The position numbers and the translations under genes were made by a program. A stretch of DNA of 64,000 nucleotides from Hydractinia symbiolongicarpus (Eukaryota; Cnidaria; Hydrozoa; Anthoathecata; Hydractiniidae), in NCBI RefSeq assembly GCF_029227915.1, contig NC_079876.1, positions 2,854,001 through 2,918,000 on the forward strand, in the 5' to 3' direction. Positions 48,976-62,250 of this stretch are shown in pieces; position 1 is the stretch's first letter, and every line of letters begins with the position of its first letter. The notes under the pieces are model-generated. The model made no database searches and was not told where the DNA came from. It was given only the letters and a program-made list of their open reading frames with translations.

Positions 48976-49861
48976 GCCGGGTCCGGGATTTACGGGAAAT
49001 CGCAGGTTTTCGTTTGCCGGCGATTAAACTTCTTTTATTCAGCGTCTCATCAAAATTGAAAACATTTTTAAAAACTACAAGTCTCATGGGCTTTAGTGGT
49101 GAAATAATAATTTAAAAAATCGTTCGGGAAATGAGTTTACACCCTGGGTACCTTCTTTGTATACTTTTGACTATACTGGCCGAGTCCGGGATTTACTGGA
49201 AATCGCAGGGTTTCGTTTGCCCGCGATTAAACTTCTTTTATTCAGCGTCTCATCAAAAATGAAAACATTTTCGAAAACTACAAGTCTCATGCGTTTTAGT
49301 GGTGAAAAAATAATTTAAAAAATCGTTTTGGAAATGAGTTTACTCACATGGTACTTTCTTTGTATACATTCGACTATACTGGCCAAGCCCGTGATTTACG
49401 GGAAATCGCGGGTTTTCGTTTGCCGGCGAGTAAACCACTTTCATTAAGCGTCTCATCAAAAATGAAAACATTTCTGAAAACTACAAGTCTCATGCGTTTT
49501 AGTGGTGAAAAAATAATTTAAAAATTCGTTCGGGAAATGAATTTACTCACTGGGTACTTTCCTTGTATACTTTTGACTATACGGGCCGAGTCCGGGATTT
49601 ACGGGAAATCGCGGGTTTTTGTTTGCCGGCGATTAAACTTCTTTTATTCAGCGTCTCATCAAAAATGAAAACATTTTTAAAAACTACAAGTCTCATGGGC
49701 CTTAGTGGTGAAAAGATAATTTAAAAAATCGTTTTGGAAATGAGTTTACTCACATGGTACTTTCTTTGTATACATTCGACTATACGGGCCAAGCCCGTGA
49801 TTTACGGGAAATCGCGGGTTTTCGTTTGCCGGTGAGTAAACCACTTTCATTAAGCGCCTCA

Positions 49862-49873
49862 TCAAAAATTTTT
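49862..49873 (+). repeat. Monomer with hairpin-loop deletion
   Basis: Third occurrence of the GAAAACAT loss, again between GTGAGTAAACCACTTTC and ATGGGCTTTAGTGG. It carries a private GCGCCTCATC for GCGTCTCATC. Confidence 0.85.
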
Positions 49874-51200
49874 AAAAACTACAAGTCTCATGGGCTTTAG
49901 TGGTGAAATAATAATTTAAAAAATCGTTCGGGAAATGAGTTTACACCCTGGGTACTTTCTTTGTATACTTTTGACTATACGGGCCGAGTCCGGGATTTAC
50001 TGGAAATCGCAGGGTTTCGTTTGCCCGCGATTAAACTTCTTTTATTCAGCGTCTCATCAAAAATGAAAACATTTTCGAAAACTACAAGTCTCATGCGTTT
50101 TAGTGGTGAAAAAATAATTTAAAAAATCGTTCGGGAAATGAGTTTACTCCCTGGGTACTTTTTTTGTATACTTTTGACTATGCGGGCCGAGTCCGGGGTT
50201 TACGGGAAATGGCGGGTTTTCGTTTGCCGGCGATTAAAATTCTTTTATTCAGCGTCTCATCAAAAATGAAAACATTTTTGAAAACTACAAGTCTCAAGCG
50301 TTTTAGTGGTGAAAAAATAATTTAAAAAATCGTTTTGGAAATGAGTTTACTCACATGGTACTTTCTTTGTATACATTCCACTATACGGGCCAAGCCCGTG
50401 ATTTACGGGAAATCGCGGGTTTTCGTTTGCCGGCGAGTAAACCACTTTCATTAAGCGTCTCATCAAAAATGAAAACATTTCTGAAAACTACAAGTCTCAT
50501 GCGTTTTAGTGGTGAAAAAATAATTTAAAAATTCGTTCGGGAAATGAATTTACTCACTGGGTACTTTCCTTGTATACTTTTGACTATACGGGACGAGTCC
50601 GGGATTTACGGGAAATCGCAGGTTTTCGTTTGCCGGCGATTAAACTTCTTTTACTCAGCGTCTCATCAAAAATGAAAACATTTTTGAAAACTACAAGTCT
50701 CATGCGTTTTAGTGGTGAAAAAATAATTTAAAAAATCGTTCTGGAAATGAGTTTACTCCCTGGGTACTTTCTTTGTATACTTTTGACTATACGGGCCGAG
50801 TCCGGGATTTACGGGAAATCGCAGGTTTTCGTTTGCCGGCGATTAAACTGCTTTTATTTAGCGTCTCATCAAAAATGAAAACATTTTTGAAAACTACAAG
50901 TCTCATGCGTTTTAGTGGTGAAAAAATAATTTAAAAAATCGTTCGGGAAGTGCGTTTACTCCCTGGGTATTTTCTTTGTATACTTTTGACTATACGGGCC
51001 AAGCCGGGATTTACTGGAAATCGCGGGTTTTCGTTTGCCGGCGATTAAACTTCTTTTATTCAGCGTTTCATCAAAAATGAAAACATTTTTAAAAACTACA
51101 AGTCTTATGCATTTTAGTGGTGAAAAAATAATTTAAAAAATCGTTCTGGAAACGAGTTTACTCACAGGGTACTTTCTTTGTATACATTCGACTATACGGG

Positions 51201-54200
51201 CCAAGCCCCGTATTTACGGGAAAACGCGGGATTTCGTTTGCCGGCGATTAAACCTCTTTCATTAAGCGTCTCATCAAAAATGAAAACATTTTTGAAAACT
51301 ACAAGTCTCATGCGTTTTAGTGGTGAAAAAATAATTTAAAAAATCGTTCGGGAAATGAGTTTACTCCCTGGGTACTTTCTTTGTATACTTTTGATTATAC
51401 GGGCCGAGTCCGGGATTTACGGGAAATCGCGGATTTTCGTTTGCCGGCGATTAAACTTCTTTTATTCAGCGTCCCATCAAATATGAAAATATTTTTGAAA
51501 ACTGCAAGTCTCATGCGTTTAGGGGTAAAAAAATAATATAAAAAATCGTTGGAGAAATGAGTTTACTCCCTGGGTACTTTCTTTGTATACTTTTGACTAT
51601 ACCGGTCGAGTCCGGGGTTTACGGGAAATGGCGGGTTTTCGTTTGCCGGCGATTAAACTTCTTTTATTCAGCGTCTCATTAAAAATGAAAACATTTTTGA
51701 AAACTACAAGTCTCATGCGTTTTAGTGGTGAAAAGATAATTTAAAAAATCGTTTTGGAAATGAGTTTACTCACAGGGTACTTTCTTTGTATACATTCGAC
51801 TATACGGGCCAAGCCCGGGATTTACGGGAAATCGCGGGTTTTCGTTTGCTGGCGATTAAACCAATTTCATTAGGCGTCTCATCAAAAATGAAAACATTTC
51901 TGAAAACTACAAGTCTCATGCGTTTTAGTGGTGAAAAAATAATTTAAAAAATCGTTCGGGAAGTGAGTTTACTCACAGGGTACTTTCTTTGTATACATTC
52001 GACTATACGGCCCAAGCCCGGGATTTACGGGAAATCGCGGGTTTTCGATTGCCGGCGATTAAACTTCTTTCATTAACCGTCTCATCAAAAATGAAAACAT
52101 TTTTGAAAACTACAAGTCTCATGCGTTTTAGTGGTGAAAAAATAATTTAAAAAATCGTTCTGGAAATGAGTTTACTCCCTGGGTACTTTCTTTGTATACT
52201 TTTGACTATACGGGCCGAGTCCGGGATTTACGGGAAATCGCAGGTTTTCGTTTGCCGGCGATTAAACTGCTTTTATTTAGCGTCTCATCAAAAATGAAAA
52301 CATTTTTGAAAACTACAAGTCTCATGCGTTTTAGTGGTGAAAAAATAATTTAAAAAATCGTTCGGGAAGTGCGTTTACTCCCTGGGTACTTTCTTTGTAT
52401 ACTTTTGACTATACGGGCCAAGCCGGGATTTACTGGAAATCGCGGGTTTTCGTTTGCCGGCGATTAAACTTCTTTTATTCAGCGTTTCATCAAAAATGAA
52501 AACATTTTTAAAAACTACAAGTCTTATGCATTTTAGTGGTGAAAAAATAATTTAAAAAATCGTTCTGGAAACGAGTTTACTCACAGGGTACTTTCTTTGT
52601 ATACATTCGACTATACGGGCCAAGCCCGGGATTTACGGGAAATCGCGGGTTTTCGTTTTCCGGCGATTAAACCTCTTTCACTAAGCGTCTCATCAAAAAT
52701 GAAAACATTTTTAAAAACTACAAGTCTCATGCGTTTTAGTGGTGAAAAAAAAATTTAAAAAATCGTTCGGGAAATGAGTTTACTCCCTGGGTACTTTCTT
52801 TGTATACATTCGACTATACGGGCCAAGCCCCGTATTTACGGGAAAACGCGGGATTTCGTTTGCCGGCGATTAAACCTCTTTCATTAAGCGTCTCATCAAA
52901 AATGAAAACATTTTTGAAAACTACAAGTCTCATGCGTTTTAGTGGTGAAAAAATAATTTAAAAAATCGTTCGGGAAATGAGTTTACTCCCTGGGTACTTT
53001 CTTTGTATACTTTTGATTATACGGGCCGAGTCCGGGATTTACGGGAAATCGCGGATTTTCGTTTGCCGGCGATTAAACTTCTTTTATTCAGCGTCCCATC
53101 AAATATGAAAATATTTTTGAAAACTGCAAGTCTTATGCGTTTAGGGGTAAAAAAATAATTTAAAAAATCGTTCGAGAAATGAGTTTACTCCCTGGGTACT
53201 TTCTTTGTATACTTTTGACTATACCGGTCGAGTCCGGGGTTTACGGGAAATGGCGGGTTTTCGTTTGCCGGCGATTAAACTTCTTTTATTCAGCGTCTCA
53301 TTAAAAATGAAAACATTTTTGAAAACTACAAGTCTCATGCGTTTTAGTGGTGAAAAGATAATTTAAAAAATCGTTTTGGAAATGAGTTTACTCACAGGGT
53401 ACTTTCTTTGTATACATTCGACTATACGGGCCAAGCCCGGGATTTACGGGAAATCGCGGGTTTTCGTTTGCTGGCGATTAAACCAATTTCATTAGGCGTC
53501 TCATCAAAAATGAAAACATTTCTGAAAACTACAAGTCTCATGCGTTTTAGTGGTGAAAAAATAATTTAAAAAATCGTTCGGGAAGTGAGTTTACTCACAG
53601 GGTACTTTCTTTGTATACATTCGACTATACGGCACAAGCCCGGGATTTACGGGAAATCGCGGGTTTTCGATTGCCGGCGATTAAACTTCTTTCATTAACC
53701 GTCTCATCAAAAATGAAAACATTTTTGAAAACTACAAGTCTCATGCGTTTTAGTGGTGAAAAAATAATTTAAAAAATCGTTCGGGAAATGAGTTTACTCC
53801 CTGGGTACTTTCTTTGTATACTTTTGATTATACGGGCCGAGTCCGAGATTTACGGGAAATCGCGGATTTTCGTTTGCCGGCGATTAAACTTCTTTTATTC
53901 AGCGTCCCATCAAATATGAAAATATTTTTGAAAACTGCAAGTCTCATGCGTTTAGGGGTAAAAAAATGATATAAAAAATCGTTCGAGAAATGAGTTTACT
54001 CACAGGGTACTTTCTTTGTATACATTCGACTATACGGGCCAAGCCCGGGATTTACGGGAAATCGCGGGTTTTCGTTTTCCGGCGATTAAACCTCTTTCAC
54101 TAAGCGTCTCATCAAAAATGAAAACATTTTTTAAAACTACAAGTCTCATGCGTTTTAGTGGTGAAAAAAAAATTTAAAAAATCGTTCGGGAAATGAGTTT

Positions 54201-57200
54201 ACTCCCTGGGTACTTTCTTTGTATACATTCGACTATACGGGCCAAGCCCCGTATTTACGGGAAAACGCAGGATTTCGTTTGCCGGCGATTAAACCTCTTT
54301 CATTAAGCGTCTCATCAAAAATGAAAACATTTTTGAAAACTACAAGTCTCATGCGTTTTAGTGGTGAAAAAATAATTTAAAAAATCGTTCGGGAAATGAG
54401 TTTACTCCCTGGGTACTTTCTTTGTATACTTTTGATTATACGGGCCGAGTCCGGGATTTACGGGAAATCGCGGATTTTCGTTTGCCGGCGATTAAACTTC
54501 TTTTATTCAGCGTCCCATCAAATATGAAAATATTTTTGAAAACTGCAAGTCTCATGCGTTTAGGGCTAAAAAAATAATATAAAAAATCGTTCGAGAAATG
54601 AGTTTACTCCCTGGGTACTTTCTTTGTATACTTTTGACTATACCGGTCGAGTCCGGGGTTTACGGGAAATGGCGGGTTTTCGTTTGCCGGCGATTAAACT
54701 TCTTTTATTCAGCGTCTCATCAAAAATGAAAACATTTTTGAAAACTACAAGTCTCATGCGTTTTAGTGGTGAAAAGATAATTTAAAAAATCGTTCTGGAA
54801 ACGAGTTTACTCACAGGGTACTTTCTTTGTATACATTCGACTATACGGGCCAAGCCCGGGATTTACGGGAAATCGCGGGTTTTCGTTTTCCGGCGATTAA
54901 ACCTCTTTCACTAAGCGTCTCATCAAAAATGAAAACATTTTTAAAAACTACAAGTCTCATGCGTTTTAGTGGTGAAAAAAAAATTTAAAAAATCGTTCGG
55001 GAAATGAGTTTACTCCCTGGGTACTTTCTTTGTATACATTCGACTATACGGGCCAAGCCCCGTATTTACGGGAAAACGCGGGATTTCGTTTGCCGGCGAT
55101 TAAACCTCTTTCATTAAGCGTCTCATCAAAAATGAAAACATTTTTGAAAACTACAAGTCTCATGCGTTTTAGTGGTGAAAAAATAATTTAAAAAATCGTT
55201 CGGGAAATGAGTTTACTCCCTGGGTACTTTCTTTGTATACTTTTGATTATACGGGCCGAGTCCGGGATTTACGGGAAATCGCGGATTTTCGTTTGCCGGC
55301 GATTAAACTTCTTTTATTCAGCGTCCCATCAAATATGAAAATATTTTTGAAAACTGCAAGTCTTATGCGTTTAGGGGTAAAAAAATAATTTAAAAAATCG
55401 TTCGAGAAATGAGTTTACTCCCTGGGTACTTTCTTTGTATACTTTTGACTATACCGGTCGAGTCCGGGGTTTACGGGAAATGGCGGGTTTTCGTTTGCCG
55501 GCGATTAAACTTCTTTTATTCAGCGTCTCATTAAAAATGAAAACATTTTTGAAAACTACAAGTCTCATGCGTTTTAGTGGTGAAAAGATAATTTAAAAAA
55601 TCGTTTTGGAAATGAGTTTACTCACAGGGTACTTTCTTTGTATACATTCGACTATACGGGCCAAGCCCGGGATTTACGGGAAATCGCGGGTTTTCGTTTG
55701 CTGGCGATTAAACCAATTTCATTAGGCGTCTCATCAAAAATGAAAACATTTCTGAAAACTACAAGTCTCATGCGTTTTAGTGGTGAAAAAATAATTTAAA
55801 AAATCGTTCGGGAAGTGAGTTTACTCACAGGGTACTTTCTTTGTATACATTCGACTATACGGCCCAAGCCCGGGATTTACGGGAAATCGCGGGTTTTCGA
55901 TTGCCGGCGATTAAACTTCTTTCATTAACCGTCTCATCAAAAATGAAAACATTTTTGAAAACTACAAGTCTCATGCGTTTTAGTGGTGAAAAAATAATTT
56001 AAAAAATCGTTCTGGAAACGAGTTTACTCACAGGGTACTTTCTTTGTATACATTCGACTATACGGGCCAAGCCCGGGATTTACGGGAAATCGCGGGTTTT
56101 CGTTTTCCGGCGATTAAACCTCTTTCACTAAGCGTCTCATCAAAAATGAAAACATTTTTAAAAACTACAAGTCTCATGCGTTTTAGTGGTGAAAAAAAAA
56201 TTTAAAAAATCGTTCGGGAAATGAGTTTACTCCCTGGGTACTTTCTTTGTATACATTCGACTATACGGGCCAAGCCCCGTATTTACGGGAAAACGCGGGA
56301 TTTCGTTTGCCGGCGATTAAACCTCTTTCATTAAGCGTCTCATCAAAAATGAAAACATTTTTGAAAACTACAAGTCTCATGCGTTTTAGTGGTGAAAAAA
56401 TAATTTAAAAAATCGTTCGGGAAATGAGTTTACTTCCTGGGTACTTTCTTTGTATACTTTTGATTATACGGGCCGAGTCCGAGATTTACGGGAAATCGCG
56501 GATTTTCGTTTGCCGGCGATTAAACTTCTTTTATTCAGCGTCCCATCAAATATGAAAATATTTTTGAAAACTGCAAGTCTCATGCGTTAAGGGGTAAAAA
56601 ACTGATATAAAAAATCGTTCTGGAAACGAGTTTACTCACAGGGTACTTTCTTTGTATACATTCGACTATACGGGCCAAGCCCGGGATTTACGGGAAATCG
56701 CGGGTTTTCGTTTTCCGGCGATTAAACCTCTTTCACTAAGCGTCTCATCAAAAAATGAAAACATTTTTTAAGACTACAAGTCTCATGCGTTTTAGTGGTG
56801 AAAAAAAAATTTACAAAATCGTTCGGGAAATGAGTTTACTCCTTGGGTACTTTCTTTGTATACATTCGACTATACGGGCCAAGCCCCGTATTTACGGGAA
56901 AACGCGGGATTTCGTTTGCCGGTGATTAAACCTCTTTCATTAAGCGTCTCATCAAAAATGAAAACATTTTTGAAAACTACAAGTCTCATGCGTTTTAGTG
57001 GTGAAAAAATAATTTAAAAAATCGTTCGGGAAATGAGTTTACTCCCTGGGTACTTTCTTTGTATACTTTTGATTATACGGGCCGAGTCCGGGATTTACGG
57101 AAAATCGCGGATTTTCGTTTGCCGGCGATTAAACTTCTTTTATTCAGCGTCCCATCAAATATGAAAATATTTTTGAAAACTGCAAGTCTCATGCGTTTAG

Positions 57201-59512
57201 GGGTAAAAAAATAATATAAAAAATCGTTCGAGAAATGAGTTTACTCCCTGGGTACTTTCTTTGTATACTTTTGACTATACCGGTCGAGTCCGGGGTTTAC
57301 GGGAAATCGCGGGTTTTCGTTTTCCGGCGATTAAACCTCTTTCACTAAGCGTCTCATCAAAAATGAAAACATTTTTTAAAACTACAAGTCTCATGCGTTT
57401 TAGTGGTGAAAAAAAAATTTACAAAATCGTTCGGGAAATGAGTTTACTCCTTGGGTACTTTCTTTGTATACATTCGACTATACGGGCCAAGCCCCGTATT
57501 TACGGGAAAACGCGGGATTTCGTTTGCCGGCGATTAAACCTCTTTCATTAAGCGTCTCATCAAAAATGAAAACATTTTTGAAAACTACAAGTCTCATGCG
57601 TTTTAGTGGTGAAAAAATAATTTAAAAAATCGTTCGGGAAATGAGTTTACTCCCTGGGTACTTTATTTGTATACTTTTGATTATACGGGCCGAGTCCGGG
57701 ATTTACGGAAAATCGCGGATTTTCGTTTGCCGGCGATTAAACTTCTTTTATTCAGCGTCCCATCAAATATGAAAATATTTTTGAAAACTGCAAGTCTCAT
57801 GCGTTTAGGGGTAAAAAATAATATAAAAAATCGTTCGAGAAATGAGTTTACTCCCTGGGTACTTTCTTTGTATACTTTTGACTATACCGGTCGAGTCCGG
57901 GGTTTACGGGAAATGGCGGGTTTTCGTTTGCCGGCGATTAAACTTCTTTTATTCAGCGTCTCATCAAAAATGAAAACATTTTTGAAAACTACAAGTCTCA
58001 TGCGTTTTAGTGGTGAAAAGATAATTTAAAAAATCGTTTTGGAAATGAGTTTACTCACAGGGTACTTTCTTTGTATACATTCGACTATACGGGCCAAGCC
58101 CGGGATTTACGGGAAATCGCGGGTTTTCTTTTGCTGGCGATTAAACCACTTTCATTAGGCGTCTCATCAAAAATGAAAACATTTCTGAAAACTACAAGTC
58201 TCATGCGTTTTAGTGGTGAAAAAATAATTTAAATAATCGTTCGGGAAGTGAGTTTACTCACAGGGTACTTTCTTTGTATACATTCGACTATACGGCCCAA
58301 GCCCGGGATTTACGGGAAATCGCGGGTTTTCGATTGCCGGCGATTAAACTTCTTTCATTAACCGTCTCATCAAAAATGAAAACATTTTTGAAAACTACAA
58401 GTCTCATGCGTTTTAGTAGTGAAAAAAAAAATTAAAAAATCGTTCGGGAAATGAGTTTACTCCCTGGGTACTTTCTTTGCATACTTTTGACTATACCGGT
58501 CGAGTCCGGGGTTTACGGGAAATGGCGGGTTTTCGTTTGCCGGCGATTAAACTTCTTTTATTCAGCGTCTCATCAAAAATGAAAACATTTTTGAAAACTA
58601 CAAGTCTCATGCTTTTAGTGGTGAAAAGAAAATTTAAAAAATCGTTTTGGAAATGAGTTTACTCACAGGGTACTTTCTTTGTATACATTCGACTATACGG
58701 GCCAAGCCCGGAATTTACGGGAAATCGCGGGATTTCGATTGCCGGCGATTAAACTTCTTTCATTAACCGTCTCATCAAAAATGAAAACATTTTTGAAAAC
58801 TACAAGTCTCATGCGTTTTAGTGGTGAAAAAATAATTTAAAAAATCGTTCGGGAAGTGAGTTTACTCACAGGGTACTTTCTTTGTATACATTCGACTATA
58901 CGGCCCAAGCCCGGGATTTACGGGAAATCGCGGGTTTTCGATTGCCGGCGATTAAACTTCTTTCATTAAGCGTCTCATCAAAAATGAAAACATTTTTGAA
59001 AACTACAAGTCTCATGCGTTTTAGTGGTGAAAAAATAAATTAAAAAATCGTTCGGGAAATGAGTTTACTTCCTGGGTACTTTCTTTGTATACTTTTGATT
59101 ATACGGGCCGAGTCCGAGATTTACGGGAAATCGCGGATTTTCGTTTGCTGGCGATTAAACTTCTTTTATTCAGCGTCCCATCAAATATGAAAATATTTTT
59201 GAAAACTGCAAGTCTCATGCGTTTAGGGGTAAAAAACTGAAATAAAAAATCGTTCTGGAAACGAGTTTACTCACAGGGTACTTTCTTTGTATACATTTGA
59301 CTATACGGGCCAAGCCCGGGATTTACGGGAAATCGCGGGTTTTCGTTTTCCGGCGATTAAACCTCTTTCACTAAGCGTCTCATCAAAAATGAAAACATTT
59401 TTCAAAACTACAAGTCTCATGCGTTTTAGTGGTGAAAAAAAAATTTAAAAAATCGTTCGGGAAATGAGTTTACTCCCTGGGTACTTTCTTTGTATACATT
59501 CGACTATACGGG
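51201..59512 (+). repeat. Right-hand subtype domain, units of variable size
   Basis: Built from a characteristic set: CCAAGCCCCGTATTTACGGG with AAAACGCGGG; CGTCCCATCAAATATGAAA with CTGCAAGTC and GTTTAGGGGTAAAA; CTATACCGGTCGAGTCC; TTAGGCGTCTC; TACGGCCCAAGCCC with TTAACCGTCTC. The CCCCGTATTTACG monomer marks unit starts at about 51201, 52823, 54242, 55053, 56270, 56879, 57487 and 59513. Spacings are 1622, 1419, 811, 1217, 609, 608 and 2026 bp (8, 7, 4, 6, 3, 3 and 10 monomers). No gene is seen. Confidence 0.9.
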
Positions 59513-62250
59513 CCAAGCCCCGTATTTACGGGAAAACGCGGGATTTCGTTTGCCGGCGATTAAACCTCTTTCATTAAGCGTCTCATCAAAAATGAAAACA
59601 TTTTTGAAAACTACAAGTCTCATGCGTTTTAGTGGTGAAAAAATAATTTAAAAAATCGTTCGGGAAATGAGTTTACTCCCTGGGTACTTTCTTTGTATAC
59701 TTTTGATTATACGGGCCGAGTCCGGGATTTACGGAAAATCGTGGATTTTCGTTTGCCGGCGATTAAACTTCTTTTATTCAGCGTCCCATCAAATATGAAA
59801 ATATTTTTGAAAACTGCAAGTCTCATGCGTTTAGGGGTTAAAAACTGATATAAAAAATCGTTCTGGAAACGAGTTTACTCACAGGGTACTTTCTTTGTAT
59901 ACATTCGACTATACGGGCCAAGCCCGGGATTTACGGGAAATCGCGGGTTTTCGTTTTCCGGCGATTAAACCTCTTTCACTAAGCGTCTCATCAAAAATGA
60001 AAACATTTTTTAAAACTACAAGTCTCATGCGTTTTAGTGGTGAAAAAATAATTTAAAAAATCGTTCGGGAAATGAGTTTACTCCCTGGGTACTTTCTTTG
60101 TATACTTTTGATTATACGGGCCGAGTCCGGGATTTACGGAAAATCGCGGATTTTCGTTTGCCGGCGATTAAACTTCTTTTATTCAGCGTCCCATCAAATA
60201 TGAAAATATTTTTGAAAACTGCAAGTCTCATGCGTTTAGGGGTAAAAAAATAATATAAAAAATCGTTCGAGAAATGAGTTTACTCCCTGGGTACTTTCTT
60301 TGTATACTTTTGACTATACCGGTCGAGTCCGGGGTTTACGGGAAATGGCGGGTTTTCGTTTGCCGGCGATTAAACTTCTTTTATTCAGCGTCTCATCAAA
60401 AATGAAAACATTTTTTAAAACTACAAGTCTCATGCGTTTTAGTGGTGAAAAGATAATTTAAAAAATCGTTTTGGAAATGAGTTTACTCACAGGGTACTTT
60501 CTTTGTATACATTCGACTATACGGGCCAAGCCCGGGATTTACGGGAAATCGCGGGTTTTCGTTTGCTGGCGATTAAACCACTTTCATTAGGCGTCTCATC
60601 AAAAATGAAAACATTTCTGAAAACTACAAGTCTCATGCGTTTTAGTGGTGAAAAAATAATTTAAATAATCGTTCGGGAAGTGAGTTTACTCACAGGGTAC
60701 TTTCTTTGTATACATTCGACTATACGGCCCAAGCCCGGGATTTACGGGAAATCGCGGGTTTTCGATTGCCGGCGATTAAACTTCTTTCATTAACCGTCTC
60801 ATCAAAAATGAAAACATTTTTGAAAACTACAAGTCTCATGCGTTTTAGTAGTAAAAAAAAAAATTAAAAAATCGTTCGGGAAATGAGTTTACTCCCTGGG
60901 TACTTTCTTTGTATACATTCAACTATACGGGCCAAGCCCGGGATTTACGGGAAATCGCGGGATTTCGTTTGCCGGCGATTAAACCTCTTTCATTAAGCGT
61001 CTCATCAAAAATGAAAATATTTTTGGAAACTACAAGTCTCATGCGTTTAGTGGTAAAAAAATAATAAAAAAAATCGTTCGGGAAATGAGTTTACTCCCTG
61101 GGTACTTTCTTTGCATACTTTTGACTATACCGGTCGAGTCCGGGGTTTACGGGAAATGGCGGGTTTTCGTTTGCCGGCGATTAAACTTCTTTTATTCAGC
61201 GTCTCATCAAAAATGAAAACATTTTTGAAAACTACAAGTCTCATGCTTTTAGTGGTGAAAAGAAAATTTAAAAAATCGTTTTGGAAATGAGTTTACTCAC
61301 AGGATACTTTCTTTGTATACATTCGACTATACGGGCCAAGCCCGGAATTTACGGGAAATCGCGGGATTTCGATTGCCGGCGATTAAACTTCTTTCATTAA
61401 CCGTCTCATCAAAAATGAAAACATTTTTGAAAACTACAAGTCTCATGCGTTTTAGTGGTGAAAAAATAATTTAAAAAATCGTTCGGGAAGTGAGTTTACT
61501 CACAGGGTACTTTCTTTGTATACATTCGACTATACGGCCCAAGCCCGGGATTTACGGGAAATCGCGGGTTTTCGATTGCCGGCGATTAAACTTCTTTCAT
61601 TAACCGTCTCATCAAAAATGAAAACATTTTTGAAAACTACAAGTCTCATGCGTTTTAGTAGTGAAAAAAAAAATTAAAAAATCGTTCGGGAAATGAGTTT
61701 ACTCCCTGGGTACTTTCTTTGTATACATTCAACTATACGGGCCAAGCCCGGGATTTACGGGAAATCGCGGGATTTCGTTTGCCGGCGATTAAACCTCTTT
61801 CTTTAAGCGTTTCATCAAAAATGAAAATATTTTTGGAAACTACAAGTCTCATGCGTTTAGTGGTAAAAAAATAATAAAAAAAATCGTTCGGGAAATGAGT
61901 TTACTCCCTGGGTACTTTCTTTGTATACTTTTGACTATACCGGTCGAGTCCGGGGTTTACGGGAAATGGCGGGTTTTCGTTTGCCGGCGATTAAACTTCT
62001 TTTATTCAGCGTCTCATCAAAAATGAAAACATTTTTGAAAACTACAAGTCTCATGCTTTTAGAGGTGAAAAGAAAATTTAAAAAATCGTTTTGGAAATGA
62101 GTTTACTCACAGGGTACTTTCTTTGTATACATTCGACTATACGGGCCAAGCCCGGAATTTACGGGAAATCGCGGGATTTCGTTTGCCGGCGATTAAACCT
62201 CTTTCATTAAGCGTCTCATCAAAAATGAAAACATTTTTGAAAACTACAAG
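59513..62250 (+). repeat. Right-hand domain, continuation
   Basis: Same subtype set, joined by monomers with CATGCTTTTAGTGGTGAAAA (one base short) at about 61244 and 62053 (CTTTTAGAGGTG there), 811 bp apart and shared with 58609. TTTTGGAAACTACAAG monomers lie near 61022 and 61831. No gene is seen. Confidence 0.88.

Larger units (their letters stand above)
47814..51200 (+). repeat. Irregular satellite with deletion monomers
   Basis: No clear HOR covers this stretch. It mixes subtypes from 42-47 kb (TCACATGGTACTTTC, TTTTAGTCAGCG) with the first members of the right-hand domain (CAAGCCGGGATTTACTGG). Three internally deleted monomers fall here, near 48290, 48970 and 49867. No gene is seen. Confidence 0.87.

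Noticed and set aside
57667-58029. Longest satellite open frame (120 codons)
   Set aside because: It exists only because a one-base loss in the AGGGGTAAAAAATAATAT segment joins two frames. There is no ATG at its start, no unique sequence and no recognisable domain.
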